Shown: in pieces, positions 1 to 7,601 of the stretch
Layout: each line of letters begins with the position of its first letter
Numbering within the stretch: position 1 is the stretch's first letter
From: Bacteroidia bacterium
Lineage (GTDB): Bacteria; Bacteroidota; Bacteroidia; J057
NCBI GenBank assembly: GCA_033391075.1
Contig: JAWPMV010000001.1
Span: 496,001 to 560,000 of the forward strand
Direction: 5' to 3'
DNA: 64,000 bases
Translations under genes and position numbers: made by a program
Notes under the pieces: model-generated
What the model was told of the DNA's origin: nothing
Database searches by the model: none
What the model saw: only the letters and a program-made list of their open reading frames with translations

Positions 1-210
1 TCCATTTGTTTTCTTGACTTCCCATTCCCCATAATCAAACAATATCAAGGCAGAAGCATTAGGCTCTGCTTCATACTTTGTTAAGTTGCGCTCTTTCTCT
101 GATAATTCTCCCCAAATAAAAGGAGAACCTTTAGGACTTTGAGAAAAGCCTTTTAAAGAAAAGAGCATGAGAATTGAGGAAACAAGAAAATAGTGTTTGA
201 AGGTGTGCAT
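1..210 (-). CDS. DUF3857/transglutaminase-type exported protein, 5' fragment
   Basis: The reverse strand reads open from an ATG at 210 to the window edge, giving the first 70 residues of a longer protein. Residues 1-24 form a typical signal peptide ending in GFSQ. The following segment, with WGELSEKE and then KYEAEPNASALILFDYGEW, matches the start of the Bacteroidota exported proteins that carry DUF3857 followed by a transglutaminase-like domain; the pattern of an acidic residue, Ala and then a hydrophobic strand ending in D-x-G is typical. Function in that family is not established. The rest of the gene lies outside the window, so the assignment rests on about 45 mature residues. Confidence 0.7.
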   Translation of the reverse strand, partial: MHTFKHYFLVSSILMLFSLKGFSQSPKGSPFIWGELSEKERNLTKYEAEPNASALILFDYGEWEVKKTNG

Positions 211-364
211 GCTGTGTTAATGAAGGAGAACTGAAATGCTTGAGCTTTCAGTCTCGTTGGTGTGTCAATTAGATAAGTAAATGCAATGAGTGTTTAATTC
301 TAATAGAAAGGACGCAAAAATATTTTTAAAGTCTAAATACTTTTTTGAAAGCTAATTTATACCA

Positions 365-394
365 TTTGCGAAATTTCTTCGTATCTTATATATG
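365..394 (+). promoter_or_regulatory. Candidate Bacteroidota promoter
   Basis: TTTG at 365-368, an 18-base spacer, then TATATATG at 387-394, one mismatch from the TAnnTTTG -7 element. A start near position 400 would make the first hairpin (397-429) begin almost at the 5' end of the transcript. Confidence 0.35.
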
Positions 395-396
395 TA

Positions 397-490
397 GGGC
401 CGTCAGAATCATCCCCTGATTCGCGGTCCAACCCCAAACCAAACCCATGAAGAACCTTGCCGCCTTTGCTGGCAAGGTTTTCTCTTTTCT
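397..490 (+). ncRNA. Candidate small structured RNA or attenuator leader
   Basis: Two hairpins in tandem follow the promoter candidate. The first pairs GGGCCG (397-402) and GAATCA (406-411) with TGATTC (417-422) and CGGTCC (424-429) around the loop TCCCC. The second pairs AACCTTGCC (453-461) with GGCAAGGTT (471-479) and is followed by TTCTCTTTTCTC, the layout of an intrinsic terminator. The only gene to the left is on the other strand, so this terminator has no upstream plus-strand coding gene to end. It either finishes a free ~90-nt RNA or attenuates the GAF gene at 590. A 31-codon ATG frame (447-542) overlaps the second hairpin, but no supporting signal was seen. I cannot match it to a named RNA family. 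Confidence 0.4.
453..490 (+). terminator. Intrinsic terminator-like hairpin
   Basis: Perfect 9-bp stem (453-461 with 471-479), 9-base loop, then a pyrimidine/T-rich tail. The reverse complement lacks a T tract, so it acts on plus-strand transcripts. Confidence 0.55.
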
Positions 491-589
491 CAATCCCCTC
501 TTTCTATTTGATCAACCTAACGAAGGATTTTTCGTATTTTAGGTAGTACACACACACAGCACAGCCCACCTTATATTAAACAGGTATTA

Positions 590-2962
590 ATGGCAGTTAC
601 CCCAAAAACAATAGAGAAGGAAATTGTTCCTGTAGATGATTCGCTACATGCACAATTCGAATCTCAATATAAAATGGAATTTCCTTATGGCTCAGTGCTT
701 AGTTTTAATAAGCTGATTGAGCATTGGAAAAAGCTGGTTGATTCAGATAACCTCAACGAAGTCATTCTGGCGAAAGAGGTGATGAGTCGACTGGAAAAGA
801 CATCGGATCTTATTGGAGATATTGACGATCCCACTTTACTTGAAAAACATAAAGATGTAGTGGATTTGATGATCTCTGGTTTATTCCCCTCACTTAGACA
901 TGAGGACTATATGGGCATCGTAGCATATCCTTTTGGGTATAGCTATGTGCATAAATCAAAGGCGGTGGAAAAGGTGATGCAGATGAAATTTGCACAGGCC
1001 AGTTTTGGTGAGAGTATGGAAGAGATGCACCGGCAAAAAATTATCAATGCCGGGATTTGCATTCTCAACGAACACTATGGGCAGAGCATCGAGAATGATA
1101 TGGTGATGACCTTTAGCATTACCGATGAGGAGACAGGTCTGGTAACCTATTACAAAGGAAAAGTTGATACCACCTATACAAAAGTCCGCGCAAAAGGTCC
1201 CCTCAAAAAATTGAGCGATTCCTTGATCCGGAAATTGACCAATAATGTGGAGGATGTTGATTTATGGTTGAATGCGCTTCCTCCGGACAACTTTGAGTTT
1301 GTAGGAGTGGTTCAGGTGAAAATGACAGACATCAGTGAAGAGCAGGCCTTCAATAATTTGAAACTTAGCTTGCTGCAACAAAATGCAGTGGTAGATCCTG
1401 AAAAACTCAAACTCATCGAACTTCAGATGAGAAATTACTTGAAATCGCCTCTGCTGAAGTTGGGAATTGCTGGTAAAGGAGTCGGACCGGGGGATACCTT
1501 TGGGATCAAAAGCGGTCTTTGGAATAGCCTACTTCCCATGAGGGAGGAATATTTTGAAACTGCCAGCGAGAAGGCGCTCTACAAAAGAGTCATGGGAGAA
1601 GGGCAAGTCGCAGTGATCGATGATTTAACAAAGATTCCCAATCCCGCTTTGTATGTTCAGGATTTGATCAAAATAGGGATCAGAGGATTGGTCATTGCTC
1701 CTATGCTCGATGAAAGTGGAAATCCAGTAGGTGTTCTCGAACTTGGGAGCCCTACGACTTGTGGATTTCATGCGATCAAAACAGCCCGTGTAAAAGAGAT
1801 TTTACCGGTCTTCACGGTTGCCCTTCAGCGAGCCATCGAGGAGAAAGGTAATCAGGTAGATGTATTGATCAAACAGAAATACACTTCTATTCACCCTAGT
1901 GTAGAGTGGCGATTTGTTCAGGCTGCGAATGAGTTAATCAATCGCAGGTTGTTGAACCCGGATCACGATACGCCGGAGCCCATCAGCTTCAAAGATGTAT
2001 ATCCGCTCTACGGGCAATCAGATATTGTAGGCTCTTCAGGAAAAAGAAACAAAGCCATCCAGGAGGACTTGATAGAAAATCTTGAGCTGCTCCAGAAAAC
2101 GCTTGGGCCCATCGACATGTGTAAAGGCTTTCCTTTGATCGGTGTTTATCAGTATCGCACGCAAAAATTTATTGACAGCCTGAAAAAGAATGTCAATTCA
2201 GGGGATGAGGTTCGGGTGACGGAATTTTTGACGGAAGAAATACAACCCTTGTTGGATAATCTCTCAAAGCAAAGTCCTGAGTTTACCAAGATATGCGAGG
2301 AATATAAAGAGCATTTGGATCCGGAAATGCGGGTAGTATACACCCATCGGCGGGCGTACGAAAATAGCGTTACGTTCATCAACCAAACCCTCTCAAGGCT
2401 GATCAATAATTATCAAGAAGAGGCACAGCGTATCCTGCCCCACTACTTTGAAATGTACAAGACCGATGGGGTAGAGTACAACCTTTACATGGGAGATTCT
2501 CTCTTGTATGAGCAGGAATTTGATGAGAAATACATAGAGAATATTCGCCTCTGGCAATTGATGACGATGATTGCGGTTACCCGTAAGGTGGAGGAAATTC
2601 AGGATCAATTAGAGCTTCCCTTACGAACCGCAGAACTGATTCTGGCATTCTCCAATAAAATCGCCATCCGATTCAAAACGGAGGAAAAACAATTTGATGT
2701 TGACGGAGCTTATAATGTACGATACGAAGTGATTAAAAAACGGATCGACAAGTCCAAGATTAAAGGTACCAATGAGCGCTTGACACAGGCAGGGAAAATT
2801 GCCATTGTATTCACCCAGGAGAAAGAAAGACTCGAATACCTTCAGTTCTTTGAGTACTTGAAAGCTCAGGGAATGATCGAAGACGAGGTTGAGGATCTCC
2901 TGATTGACGAATTGCAAGGAGTTTCAGGTTTGAGAGCCTTGCGTGTGAAAGTGATTGTATAA
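590..2962 (+). CDS. Large GAF-domain protein of unknown role
   Basis: A 790-residue soluble protein with no signal peptide or membrane segment. Residues about 255-420 resemble a GAF domain: a stretch around GIAGKGVGPGDTFGI, then VAVIDDLTKIPNP and GLVIAPMLDESGNPVGVLELGS, which fit the strand-helix-strand core of GAF sensors. The N-terminal ~250 and C-terminal ~350 residues are mostly helical and I do not recognise a domain in them. There is no kinase, cyclase or DNA-binding module, so the GAF would signal through the unknown flanks or a partner. The next plus-strand gene encodes a vWA protein; the two may act together, but a repeat element and a separate promoter lie between them. The ATG at 590 has no clear ribosome-binding site. 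Confidence 0.8.
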   Translation: MAVTPKTIEKEIVPVDDSLHAQFESQYKMEFPYGSVLSFNKLIEHWKKLVDSDNLNEVILAKEVMSRLEKTSDLIGDIDDPTLLEKHKDVVDLMISGLFPSLRHEDYMGIVAYPFGYSYVHKSKAVEKVMQMKFAQASFGESMEEMHRQKIINAGICILNEHYGQSIENDMVMTFSITDEETGLVTYYKGKVDTTYTKVRAKGPLKKLSDSLIRKLTNNVEDVDLWLNALPPDNFEFVGVVQVKMTDISEEQAFNNLKLSLLQQNAVVDPEKLKLIELQMRNYLKSPLLKLGIAGKGVGPGDTFGIKSGLWNSLLPMREEYFETASEKALYKRVMGEGQVAVIDDLTKIPNPALYVQDLIKIGIRGLVIAPMLDESGNPVGVLELGSPTTCGFHAIKTARVKEILPVFTVALQRAIEEKGNQVDVLIKQKYTSIHPSVEWRFVQAANELINRRLLNPDHDTPEPISFKDVYPLYGQSDIVGSSGKRNKAIQEDLIENLELLQKTLGPIDMCKGFPLIGVYQYRTQKFIDSLKKNVNSGDEVRVTEFLTEEIQPLLDNLSKQSPEFTKICEEYKEHLDPEMRVVYTHRRAYENSVTFINQTLSRLINNYQEEAQRILPHYFEMYKTDGVEYNLYMGDSLLYEQEFDEKYIENIRLWQLMTMIAVTRKVEEIQDQLELPLRTAELILAFSNKIAIRFKTEEKQFDVDGAYNVRYEVIKKRIDKSKIKGTNERLTQAGKIAIVFTQEKERLEYLQFFEYLKAQGMIEDEVEDLLIDELQGVSGLRALRVKVIV

Positions 2963-2977
2963 GAGAAACCAAACGCA

Positions 2978-3081
2978 TGTCATTGCGATCCCGATCCTCG
3001 GGAGAAGCAATCTCCTTGAGCTAAATAAATTTTTGTAGGTCAAGGGGATTGCTTCGTCCTTAATAAGAACTCGCAATGACA
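2978..3081. repeat. Palindromic miniature repeat, copy 1
   Basis: A ~104-bp element bounded by perfect 11-bp inverted ends, TGTCATTGCGA (2978-2988) and TCGCAATGACA (3071-3081). Inside is a second pair of arms, GAAGCAATCTCCTTGA (3004-3019) and TCAAGGGGATTGCTTC (3040-3055), so the whole unit folds as a long hairpin. It contains no ORF. A diverged copy lies at 14991-15080. Such CATTGCGA/GAAGCAAT palindromes resemble widespread dispersed intergenic palindromic repeats in bacteria. Confidence 0.8.
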
Positions 3082-3105
3082 GTTTGTTTGAAGTTTATTA
3101 ATAAA

Positions 3106-3138
3106 TTTGGCTAAGCAGCAAGCAAAAGCCTAACTTAG
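3106..3138 (+). promoter_or_regulatory. Candidate promoter for the vWA gene
   Basis: TTTG at 3106-3109, a 21-base spacer, then TAACTTAG at 3131-3138 (one mismatch from TAnnTTTG). It lies just outside the palindromic repeat and only 4 bases before the ATG at 3143, so the transcript would be leaderless or nearly so. Confidence 0.4.
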
Positions 3139-3142
3139 ATAT

Positions 3143-4243
3143 ATGCTAGGATTTAGATTTGGAAAATTTATTCCATCTGAGGAGAACAGCGATCCCTTTG
3201 AGCGATTGTTGAAGATCTTTATGGAATTGCTGACCCATACTTCCGGAGATGTGGCTGAGGCCCTCAACTGGATGAACCAATTGGATCGGCAATACGGCCT
3301 TACCGACAATGAGTACGGCATGGGGGATTTTATCGAGGACCTCAAGCGCAATGGATATATAGAAGAAGATGAGCCCGGTGGCGGGACCTTTAATATAACT
3401 GCCAAATCTGAGCAAACCATCCGTCAAAGATCTCTTGAGGAGATTTTTGGAAAACTGAAACGCTCCGGCAGAGGAAATCATCGTACGCCTCAGGTAGGCT
3501 TTGGAGATGAACCCCTGAGTGAACTCAAGCAATTCGAGTTTGGAGATTCAGTAGAAAACATCGCTTTCACCGAATCCTTCCGAAATGCCCAAATTAACCA
3601 CGGCATAGATGACTTCATGATGACGGAAGACGATCTGGCAGTGCGGGAAAAAGAACACAAAACCAATGTGGCGACTGTACTCATGATCGATATTTCGCAT
3701 TCGATGATTCTTTATGGAGAAGATCGGATTACACCAGCGAAGAAAGTGGCTATGGCCCTTTCAGAGCTTATCATGCGAAAATACCCCAAAGACACCCTGG
3801 ACATCATCGTATTCGGAAATGATGCCTGGACGATTAGTGTAAAAGATCTGCCCTACCTAAAAGTAGGACCTTATCACACCAATACAGTCGCAGGACTTGA
3901 GTTGGCCATGGATATCCTCAGAAGAAGGAAGACCAGCAATAAGCAGATCTTCATGATTACGGATGGAAAACCGACCTGTATTCGGGAAGGGGCACGTTAT
4001 TATAAAAATAGCTTTGGGCTGGATCGCAAGATTCTGAACAAAACCCTCAATCTGGCTGCACAGGCAAGAAGATTGAAAATTCCCATCACTACTTTTATGA
4101 TCGCCAAAGATTCCTGGTTAGTAGAATTCGTACAGGAGTTCACCAAAGTAAACAATGGGAGAGCTTTCTATACGAGTTTGGAAGGATTGGGTGAATACAT
4201 CTTTGAAGACTTTGAGAAGAACCGTCGCAAGAAAATGCGATAG
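3143..4243 (+). CDS. von Willebrand factor A (MIDAS) domain protein
   Basis: A 366-residue cytoplasmic protein. Residues ~175-360 form a vWA domain with an intact metal-ion-dependent adhesion site: D183-x-S185-x-S187 in MIDISHSM, a Thr near residue 248 and D274 in ITDGKPT. Residues 1-170 are an acidic helical region without a recognised domain. Proteins of this layout often work with a MoxR or magnesium-chelatase-type AAA+ ATPase, where the vWA protein couples the motor to a client, but no such ATPase is in this window. Its upstream neighbour is the GAF protein at 590. A terminator follows at 4263. The product ends in a basic RRKKMR tail. Confidence 0.85.
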   Translation: MLGFRFGKFIPSEENSDPFERLLKIFMELLTHTSGDVAEALNWMNQLDRQYGLTDNEYGMGDFIEDLKRNGYIEEDEPGGGTFNITAKSEQTIRQRSLEEIFGKLKRSGRGNHRTPQVGFGDEPLSELKQFEFGDSVENIAFTESFRNAQINHGIDDFMMTEDDLAVREKEHKTNVATVLMIDISHSMILYGEDRITPAKKVAMALSELIMRKYPKDTLDIIVFGNDAWTISVKDLPYLKVGPYHTNTVAGLELAMDILRRRKTSNKQIFMITDGKPTCIREGARYYKNSFGLDRKILNKTLNLAAQARRLKIPITTFMIAKDSWLVEFVQEFTKVNNGRAFYTSLEGLGEYIFEDFEKNRRKKMR

Positions 4244-4262
4244 TTCGATTACTGAAATATTG

Positions 4263-4296
4263 AGAGGGTCAGCTAAGTGTCTGACCCTCTTGCATT
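4263..4296 (+). terminator. Intrinsic terminator after the vWA gene
   Basis: AGAGGGTCAG (4263-4272) pairs perfectly with CTGACCCTCT (4281-4290), followed by TTGCATTTT. It closes the vWA transcript 20 bases after its stop codon. Confidence 0.75.
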
Positions 4297-4356
4297 TTCG
4301 GTCATTGTAAGAATAGCTTTTTTCCTATAACTTGGAAGCCGATCAATGTTTTCATT

Positions 4357-4923
4357 ATGGCAAATTCCTTCGATCTTCAGTGTCCCAGTTGCGGAGGCTC
4401 AAATTCTCCTAATACCAAAAGCTGCCAGTACTGCAATAACTACCTGCCCAATCTGACTGACTGGGAAAGGAGAGAGACTCCTTCAAGTGATGATGATAAG
4501 ACGAGGGATTATAAATACTTTCACTCGCTCTCTAAGCTATATTATGGATCGCTAATCTTCGGGCTTATCCTGATGTTGGGAACCTATGTCTTCTTTTTCA
4601 ATTCTCTATCGGAAGACGAATTGGTGGCCTGGTCTCCGGTTTGGTTTCTGTTGACCATATTTGGTGCAGGGGGATTTTATGGAGAAAAGGCCATCCATAC
4701 CATTTTGGATGGAGAGGCCAAAGACTTTAGTGATGGTTTGATTAAGGCTTCTGAATCCATCGGCATCATTCCCAGAATCTTCATTTTCCTTATCTTTTTG
4801 CTACCGGGCCTATTTGGCGTTTATAAATTCCTTTCTTCCCCTGTTCTGATTAGCCTTACAGTTACAGTATTCTGGGCGGCTGCGCTCTATATCTTTTTAT
4901 TTGGGATTTTTCCGGGATTATGA
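4357..4923 (+). CDS. Zinc-ribbon membrane protein, function unknown
   Basis: 188 residues. The N-terminus has a zinc ribbon with C9-x2-C12 and C23-x2-C26, followed by a hydrophilic linker and four predicted membrane segments (about residues 58-78, 92-110, 130-155 and 160-185). This zinc-ribbon plus small membrane domain layout is common in bacterial proteins of unknown function; the ribbon would face the cytoplasm. A promoter candidate ATTG-N20-TAACTTGG lies at 4304-4335, just before the start. The next gene follows 42 bases later on the same strand and may be cotranscribed. No family can be named. Confidence 0.7.
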   Translation: MANSFDLQCPSCGGSNSPNTKSCQYCNNYLPNLTDWERRETPSSDDDKTRDYKYFHSLSKLYYGSLIFGLILMLGTYVFFFNSLSEDELVAWSPVWFLLTIFGAGGFYGEKAIHTILDGEAKDFSDGLIKASESIGIIPRIFIFLIFLLPGLFGVYKFLSSPVLISLTVTVFWAAALYIFLFGIFPGL

Positions 4924-4965
4924 GACAAAGAAATTCTGTGTATGCTGTAACTCAACACAATTCTT

Positions 4966-5514
4966 ATGATCATGCTAAATGAAGTATTTACAACCGATAA
5001 AATCATTGTAGCATTGATAGGGATCGTTGCAGGAATCGCGAGTGCTACCGTTTCTTATCTCTGGCAGGTTCGATTTGAAAAAAAGAAAAAGCTTTTGGAG
5101 ATCGAGACAGAGCGAAAACATCTTTTTAAGAAAGAAATTGCCGAAGCTGTTCAGATCATGATGGCTATGATTCAGGAAATATCCTGGGTTGCCTGGGAAG
5201 TAGGCAAAGGGCATTTGACAATCGATCTTGAGTACCTGGAAAAGTACAATACCAAGGCAAAAGAAAACCTCCATAATATCAGCAAGCATTTGGCATACAT
5301 TGCCGCGACAGATTTGGCGATATATAAGAGCTTGCGGGAAATTTCCCAAAAGGTGTATGATCAGGATGTCAAACTGGCTAACCGATTGATTGACTTTTTG
5401 GAAGGCAAAGTCGAAAAAGAATCCTTTCAGGAAATCAAAGATGAGGTGCTAGGTCTGGAAAAAGAACTCCCCCAAAGTTTTGCAGCGCAATTGACCAAAA
5501 TTGATGAGGCCTAG
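4966..5514 (+). CDS. Membrane-anchored helical protein, function unknown
   Basis: 182 residues: one N-terminal membrane helix (about residues 13-33), a run of basic residues (EKKKK) that places the remainder in the cytoplasm, then an amphipathic helical region with coiled-coil character. No catalytic motif is visible. The start could equally be the second ATG two codons later (4972). It sits between the zinc-ribbon protein and the PadR operator and is probably the last gene of that short transcript. The ORF has normal codon structure and overlaps no other gene, so I take it as real. Confidence 0.6.
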   Translation: MIMLNEVFTTDKIIVALIGIVAGIASATVSYLWQVRFEKKKKLLEIETERKHLFKKEIAEAVQIMMAMIQEISWVAWEVGKGHLTIDLEYLEKYNTKAKENLHNISKHLAYIAATDLAIYKSLREISQKVYDQDVKLANRLIDFLEGKVEKESFQEIKDEVLGLEKELPQSFAAQLTKIDEA

Positions 5515-5613
5515 GAGTAGCAGGAGGAAAGAATTTAACCTATCTATAAGCGTATCAATTAAATAAGAACTCGAGGCAAGCAAGCCTTTGTGAGGAGAGA
5601 ATAAGTATAATAA

Positions 5614-5644
5614 TTTGCATTTAGTACGTTTCGTATTATATTTA
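5614..5644 (+). promoter_or_regulatory. Promoter of the PadR operon
   Basis: TTTG (5614-5617), a 19-base spacer, then TATATTTA (5637-5644), one mismatch from TAnnTTTG. The spacer and -7 element lie within the palindromic operator, so repressor binding would occlude RNA polymerase. Confidence 0.6.
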
Positions 5645-5659
5645 TAGTACGAAACGTAC
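5624..5659. promoter_or_regulatory. Double palindromic PadR operator
   Basis: GTACGTTTCGTA (5624-5635) and its exact reverse complement TACGAAACGTAC (5648-5659) flank a 12-base spacer. Each half is itself a dyad of the form TACG-N3-CGTA, so this is two operator sites whose centres are about 23 bp apart, roughly two helical turns. The right site ends 3 bases before the ATG of padR. This is the expected arrangement for autorepression by a dimeric winged-helix regulator. Confidence 0.75.
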
Positions 5660-5662
5660 CAA

Positions 5663-6217
5663 ATGGAAAATACTGCACATAAATCAACCTTGCTGGACTT
5701 TGCCATCCTGGGACTCATACAGGAGGAAGCCTTATCTGGCTATCGGATTCGAAAAACTTTTGAAACGACAGCTCTGGGCGTGTACAGTAGCAGTCCGGGT
5801 AGTATTTATCCAGCCTTGAAACGTATGGAGAAAAATGGCTTGCTGGAGAATGTTGTGGTCGAAGGCAGTAAGAAGCAGGCCTACCACATCAGTCCCAAAG
5901 GCATTGAGGTCTTAAAAGCCTGGTTGAAAGAGGAGATTACGCAAGAGGATGTAGCAAAAAGGCGGGAGATACTTTTGCTAAAATTCGCTTTTATGGAAAT
6001 GCAATTGAGCAGGGCTGAAACTCAGGCTTTTCTCCTCTCCTTTCAGAGACAGCTGGAAATTTACATAGAAGAACTGCGTGTGTACCATAAAAACGAAAAG
6101 GCAGAAATGCCTTTATTCGGAAGCCTGGCTTTTCAGCATGGGATTGAAAGCTGTCGGGCCACGATTGATTGGTGTAAAAGTTCGCTGGAGGTCTTAAAAA
6201 ATGAAAGCGGCATATGA
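5663..6217 (+). CDS. PadR-family transcriptional regulator
   Basis: 184 residues. Residues ~12-90 form the PadR winged helix: LLDFAILGLIQEEALSGY, a recognition-helix region around SSPGSIYPALKRMEKNGLL, and the wing YHISPKGIEVLKAWL. Residues ~95-175 match the C-terminal helical dimerisation domain of the Vir/PadR group. PadR proteins are ligand-responsive repressors, usually of adjacent transport or detoxification genes and of themselves. The palindromic operator directly upstream supports autoregulation, and the 4-base overlap (ATGA) with the next gene shows that the membrane protein is the co-regulated target. The start is set by the operator and the first in-frame ATG. Confidence 0.93.
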   Translation: MENTAHKSTLLDFAILGLIQEEALSGYRIRKTFETTALGVYSSSPGSIYPALKRMEKNGLLENVVVEGSKKQAYHISPKGIEVLKAWLKEEITQEDVAKRREILLLKFAFMEMQLSRAETQAFLLSFQRQLEIYIEELRVYHKNEKAEMPLFGSLAFQHGIESCRATIDWCKSSLEVLKNESGI

Positions 6218-7014
6218 AAACATCTATTCCCATTAAAATACCTGGAGCTATCCTGGCACTCAGCCTCCTTTTTTATCTGGCCAATCTTCTATTAGGGATC
6301 CCTTTTCCTGAGGGGAGTTTTGTCTGGGGCTTGCTTTCCAATCTGCTGATCGTAGGCTTCTTTTATTTTCTGATGAAAAAGACTACGCTTAGCGGCTATA
6401 AGCTGATGGGCTTTCTCTTCTGCATCTACTTTATCATCGGACATTTCAACATCCTCATTGAAGCCTATATTTTCAATGTTACCGATCAAAGCCAAACGCT
6501 AAAAGAAATACTGAGAGGCTTTATTGTAGCAGGGCTTTTTGCTCTCATTTTGTTAAAGCTATTTGGACAGGGGAAAGAAGATGTAGACAATCCTTTGAAA
6601 AAACGATCTGTCATTTCCTGGAGTTGGCGAATCCTCCTTGCCGATTTTCTCTATATGTTTTGTTATGGGACAGCCGGTTTTATCCTGGTTACCATTTATC
6701 CGCAGCTACTTGATTTTTATGAGGGAAAAATTCCGCCTTTTCCTTTGGTACTCAAAACCCAATTATTCCTGCGAGGGCTGGTCTTTGCCGGTATTGCGGT
6801 TTTGATGGATCGCTATACCTTGGCAACTCGTTTACACAAAGGCCTCTTGATAGGGGCTTGCTTTTCGATACTCGGAGGTTTGGCACCTCTGATTGCCCCC
6901 AATGAGCTCATGCCAGCTTATGTACGCTTTGGACATGCCTTTGAGGTTGGGATCTCGAATTTTCTGTATGGCTTTGTATTGACTTACTTGATAGGCCGAA
7001 AACAAGCAGGCTAA
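6214..7014 (+). CDS. Polytopic membrane protein coupled to PadR
   Basis: 266 residues with about seven or eight hydrophobic segments spread over the whole length (for example 11-30, 38-56, 65-88, 103-122, 138-160, 180-198, 210-230, 240-262). No transporter signature, conserved charged motif or enzyme domain is recognised. The start codon overlaps the padR stop by 4 bases, so the gene is translationally coupled and under the TACGNNNCGTA operator. From context it may be an integral membrane protein that responds to whatever ligand the PadR repressor senses, but that is inference only. Confidence 0.75.
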   Translation: MKTSIPIKIPGAILALSLLFYLANLLLGIPFPEGSFVWGLLSNLLIVGFFYFLMKKTTLSGYKLMGFLFCIYFIIGHFNILIEAYIFNVTDQSQTLKEILRGFIVAGLFALILLKLFGQGKEDVDNPLKKRSVISWSWRILLADFLYMFCYGTAGFILVTIYPQLLDFYEGKIPPFPLVLKTQLFLRGLVFAGIAVLMDRYTLATRLHKGLLIGACFSILGGLAPLIAPNELMPAYVRFGHAFEVGISNFLYGFVLTYLIGRKQAG

Positions 7015-7038
7015 GAATAGAATCTCAAGCACATTGAA

Positions 7039-7542
7039 CTATTGATTTTGGGATGCTTTTCGGGCTTTTCTTTTAAGAACTCTCATATTATCGTATTTAA
7101 TGGGTGTCCTTAAAAACTTAAATTTTGTCTTTTGATAGAAATGCCCAATAAAATATTCGTCATCTTCTCCTTTATATACAGTGGCTTTCCATTTTCCTTT
7201 TATAGGAATGCTTCGGCCTAAATCATTCTCAATCTCTATCTTCTTAGAATTTACTTTGTCTGATATATTTGCTATCCTATCCCCCAGAAATACACCTTTC
7301 GCAGGGGAAAAAATTGTATCTCGACTTGCCATGTATACAATTTTTTCATCATATACCCCGAAGTAAAAATGATAACCATTAAATAAGGTGTCATACAACT
7401 TTAGCTTTCCATCTGTGTCGATCCATGAACCGCTACTTACTTGATTTGGATTTTTAAATTTTGCCCCTAACCTATAGGGGATTTGCTTATTCGGTGAGCA
7501 GCTTGAAATAAGGCAAATCAAGGCTATGGAAACTCCAACCAA
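7039..7542 (-). CDS. Putative lipoprotein, function unknown
   Basis: About 167 residues. The N-terminus has a hydrophobic segment ending in LISSC, a lipobox, so the mature protein should be a lipid-anchored periplasmic or outer-membrane protein. The rest is strand-rich and shows no known motif. The start is unclear: the first usable codon in frame is a TTG at 7542, and there is no in-frame ATG between it and the end of the upstream peptidase gene. Readable codons continue upstream (including YKHSH), so a non-ATG start further upstream is possible. The gene follows the M28 peptidase gene on the same strand. Confidence 0.6.
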   Translation of the reverse strand: MVGVSIALICLISSCSPNKQIPYRLGAKFKNPNQVSSGSWIDTDGKLKLYDTLFNGYHFYFGVYDEKIVYMASRDTIFSPAKGVFLGDRIANISDKVNSKKIEIENDLGRSIPIKGKWKATVYKGEDDEYFIGHFYQKTKFKFLRTPIKYDNMRVLKRKARKASQNQ

Positions 7543-7601
7543 GATATGGCTGTGTTTATAATTTGGAGAATTAGAAAATTCCTGAAAGATATTTTTTAAA
7601 T

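Larger units (their letters stand above)
211..589. other. Intergenic region with divergent promoters, structured RNA and leader
   Basis: This gap separates the minus-strand DUF3857 gene from the plus-strand GAF gene. It holds a short dyad (CTGAAA/TTTCAG, 231-251) near the minus-strand start, a plus-strand promoter candidate at 365-394, and two consecutive hairpins at 397-429 and 453-479, the second followed by a T-rich tract. From 490 to 589 I see only an AC-rich stretch before the GAF gene start. Confidence 0.6.

Noticed and set aside
447-542. 31-codon ATG frame overlapping the terminator hairpin before the GAF gene
   Set aside because: It may be a leader peptide, but there is no amino-acid run, regulatory codon cluster or ribosome-binding site; coincidence with the hairpin is more likely.
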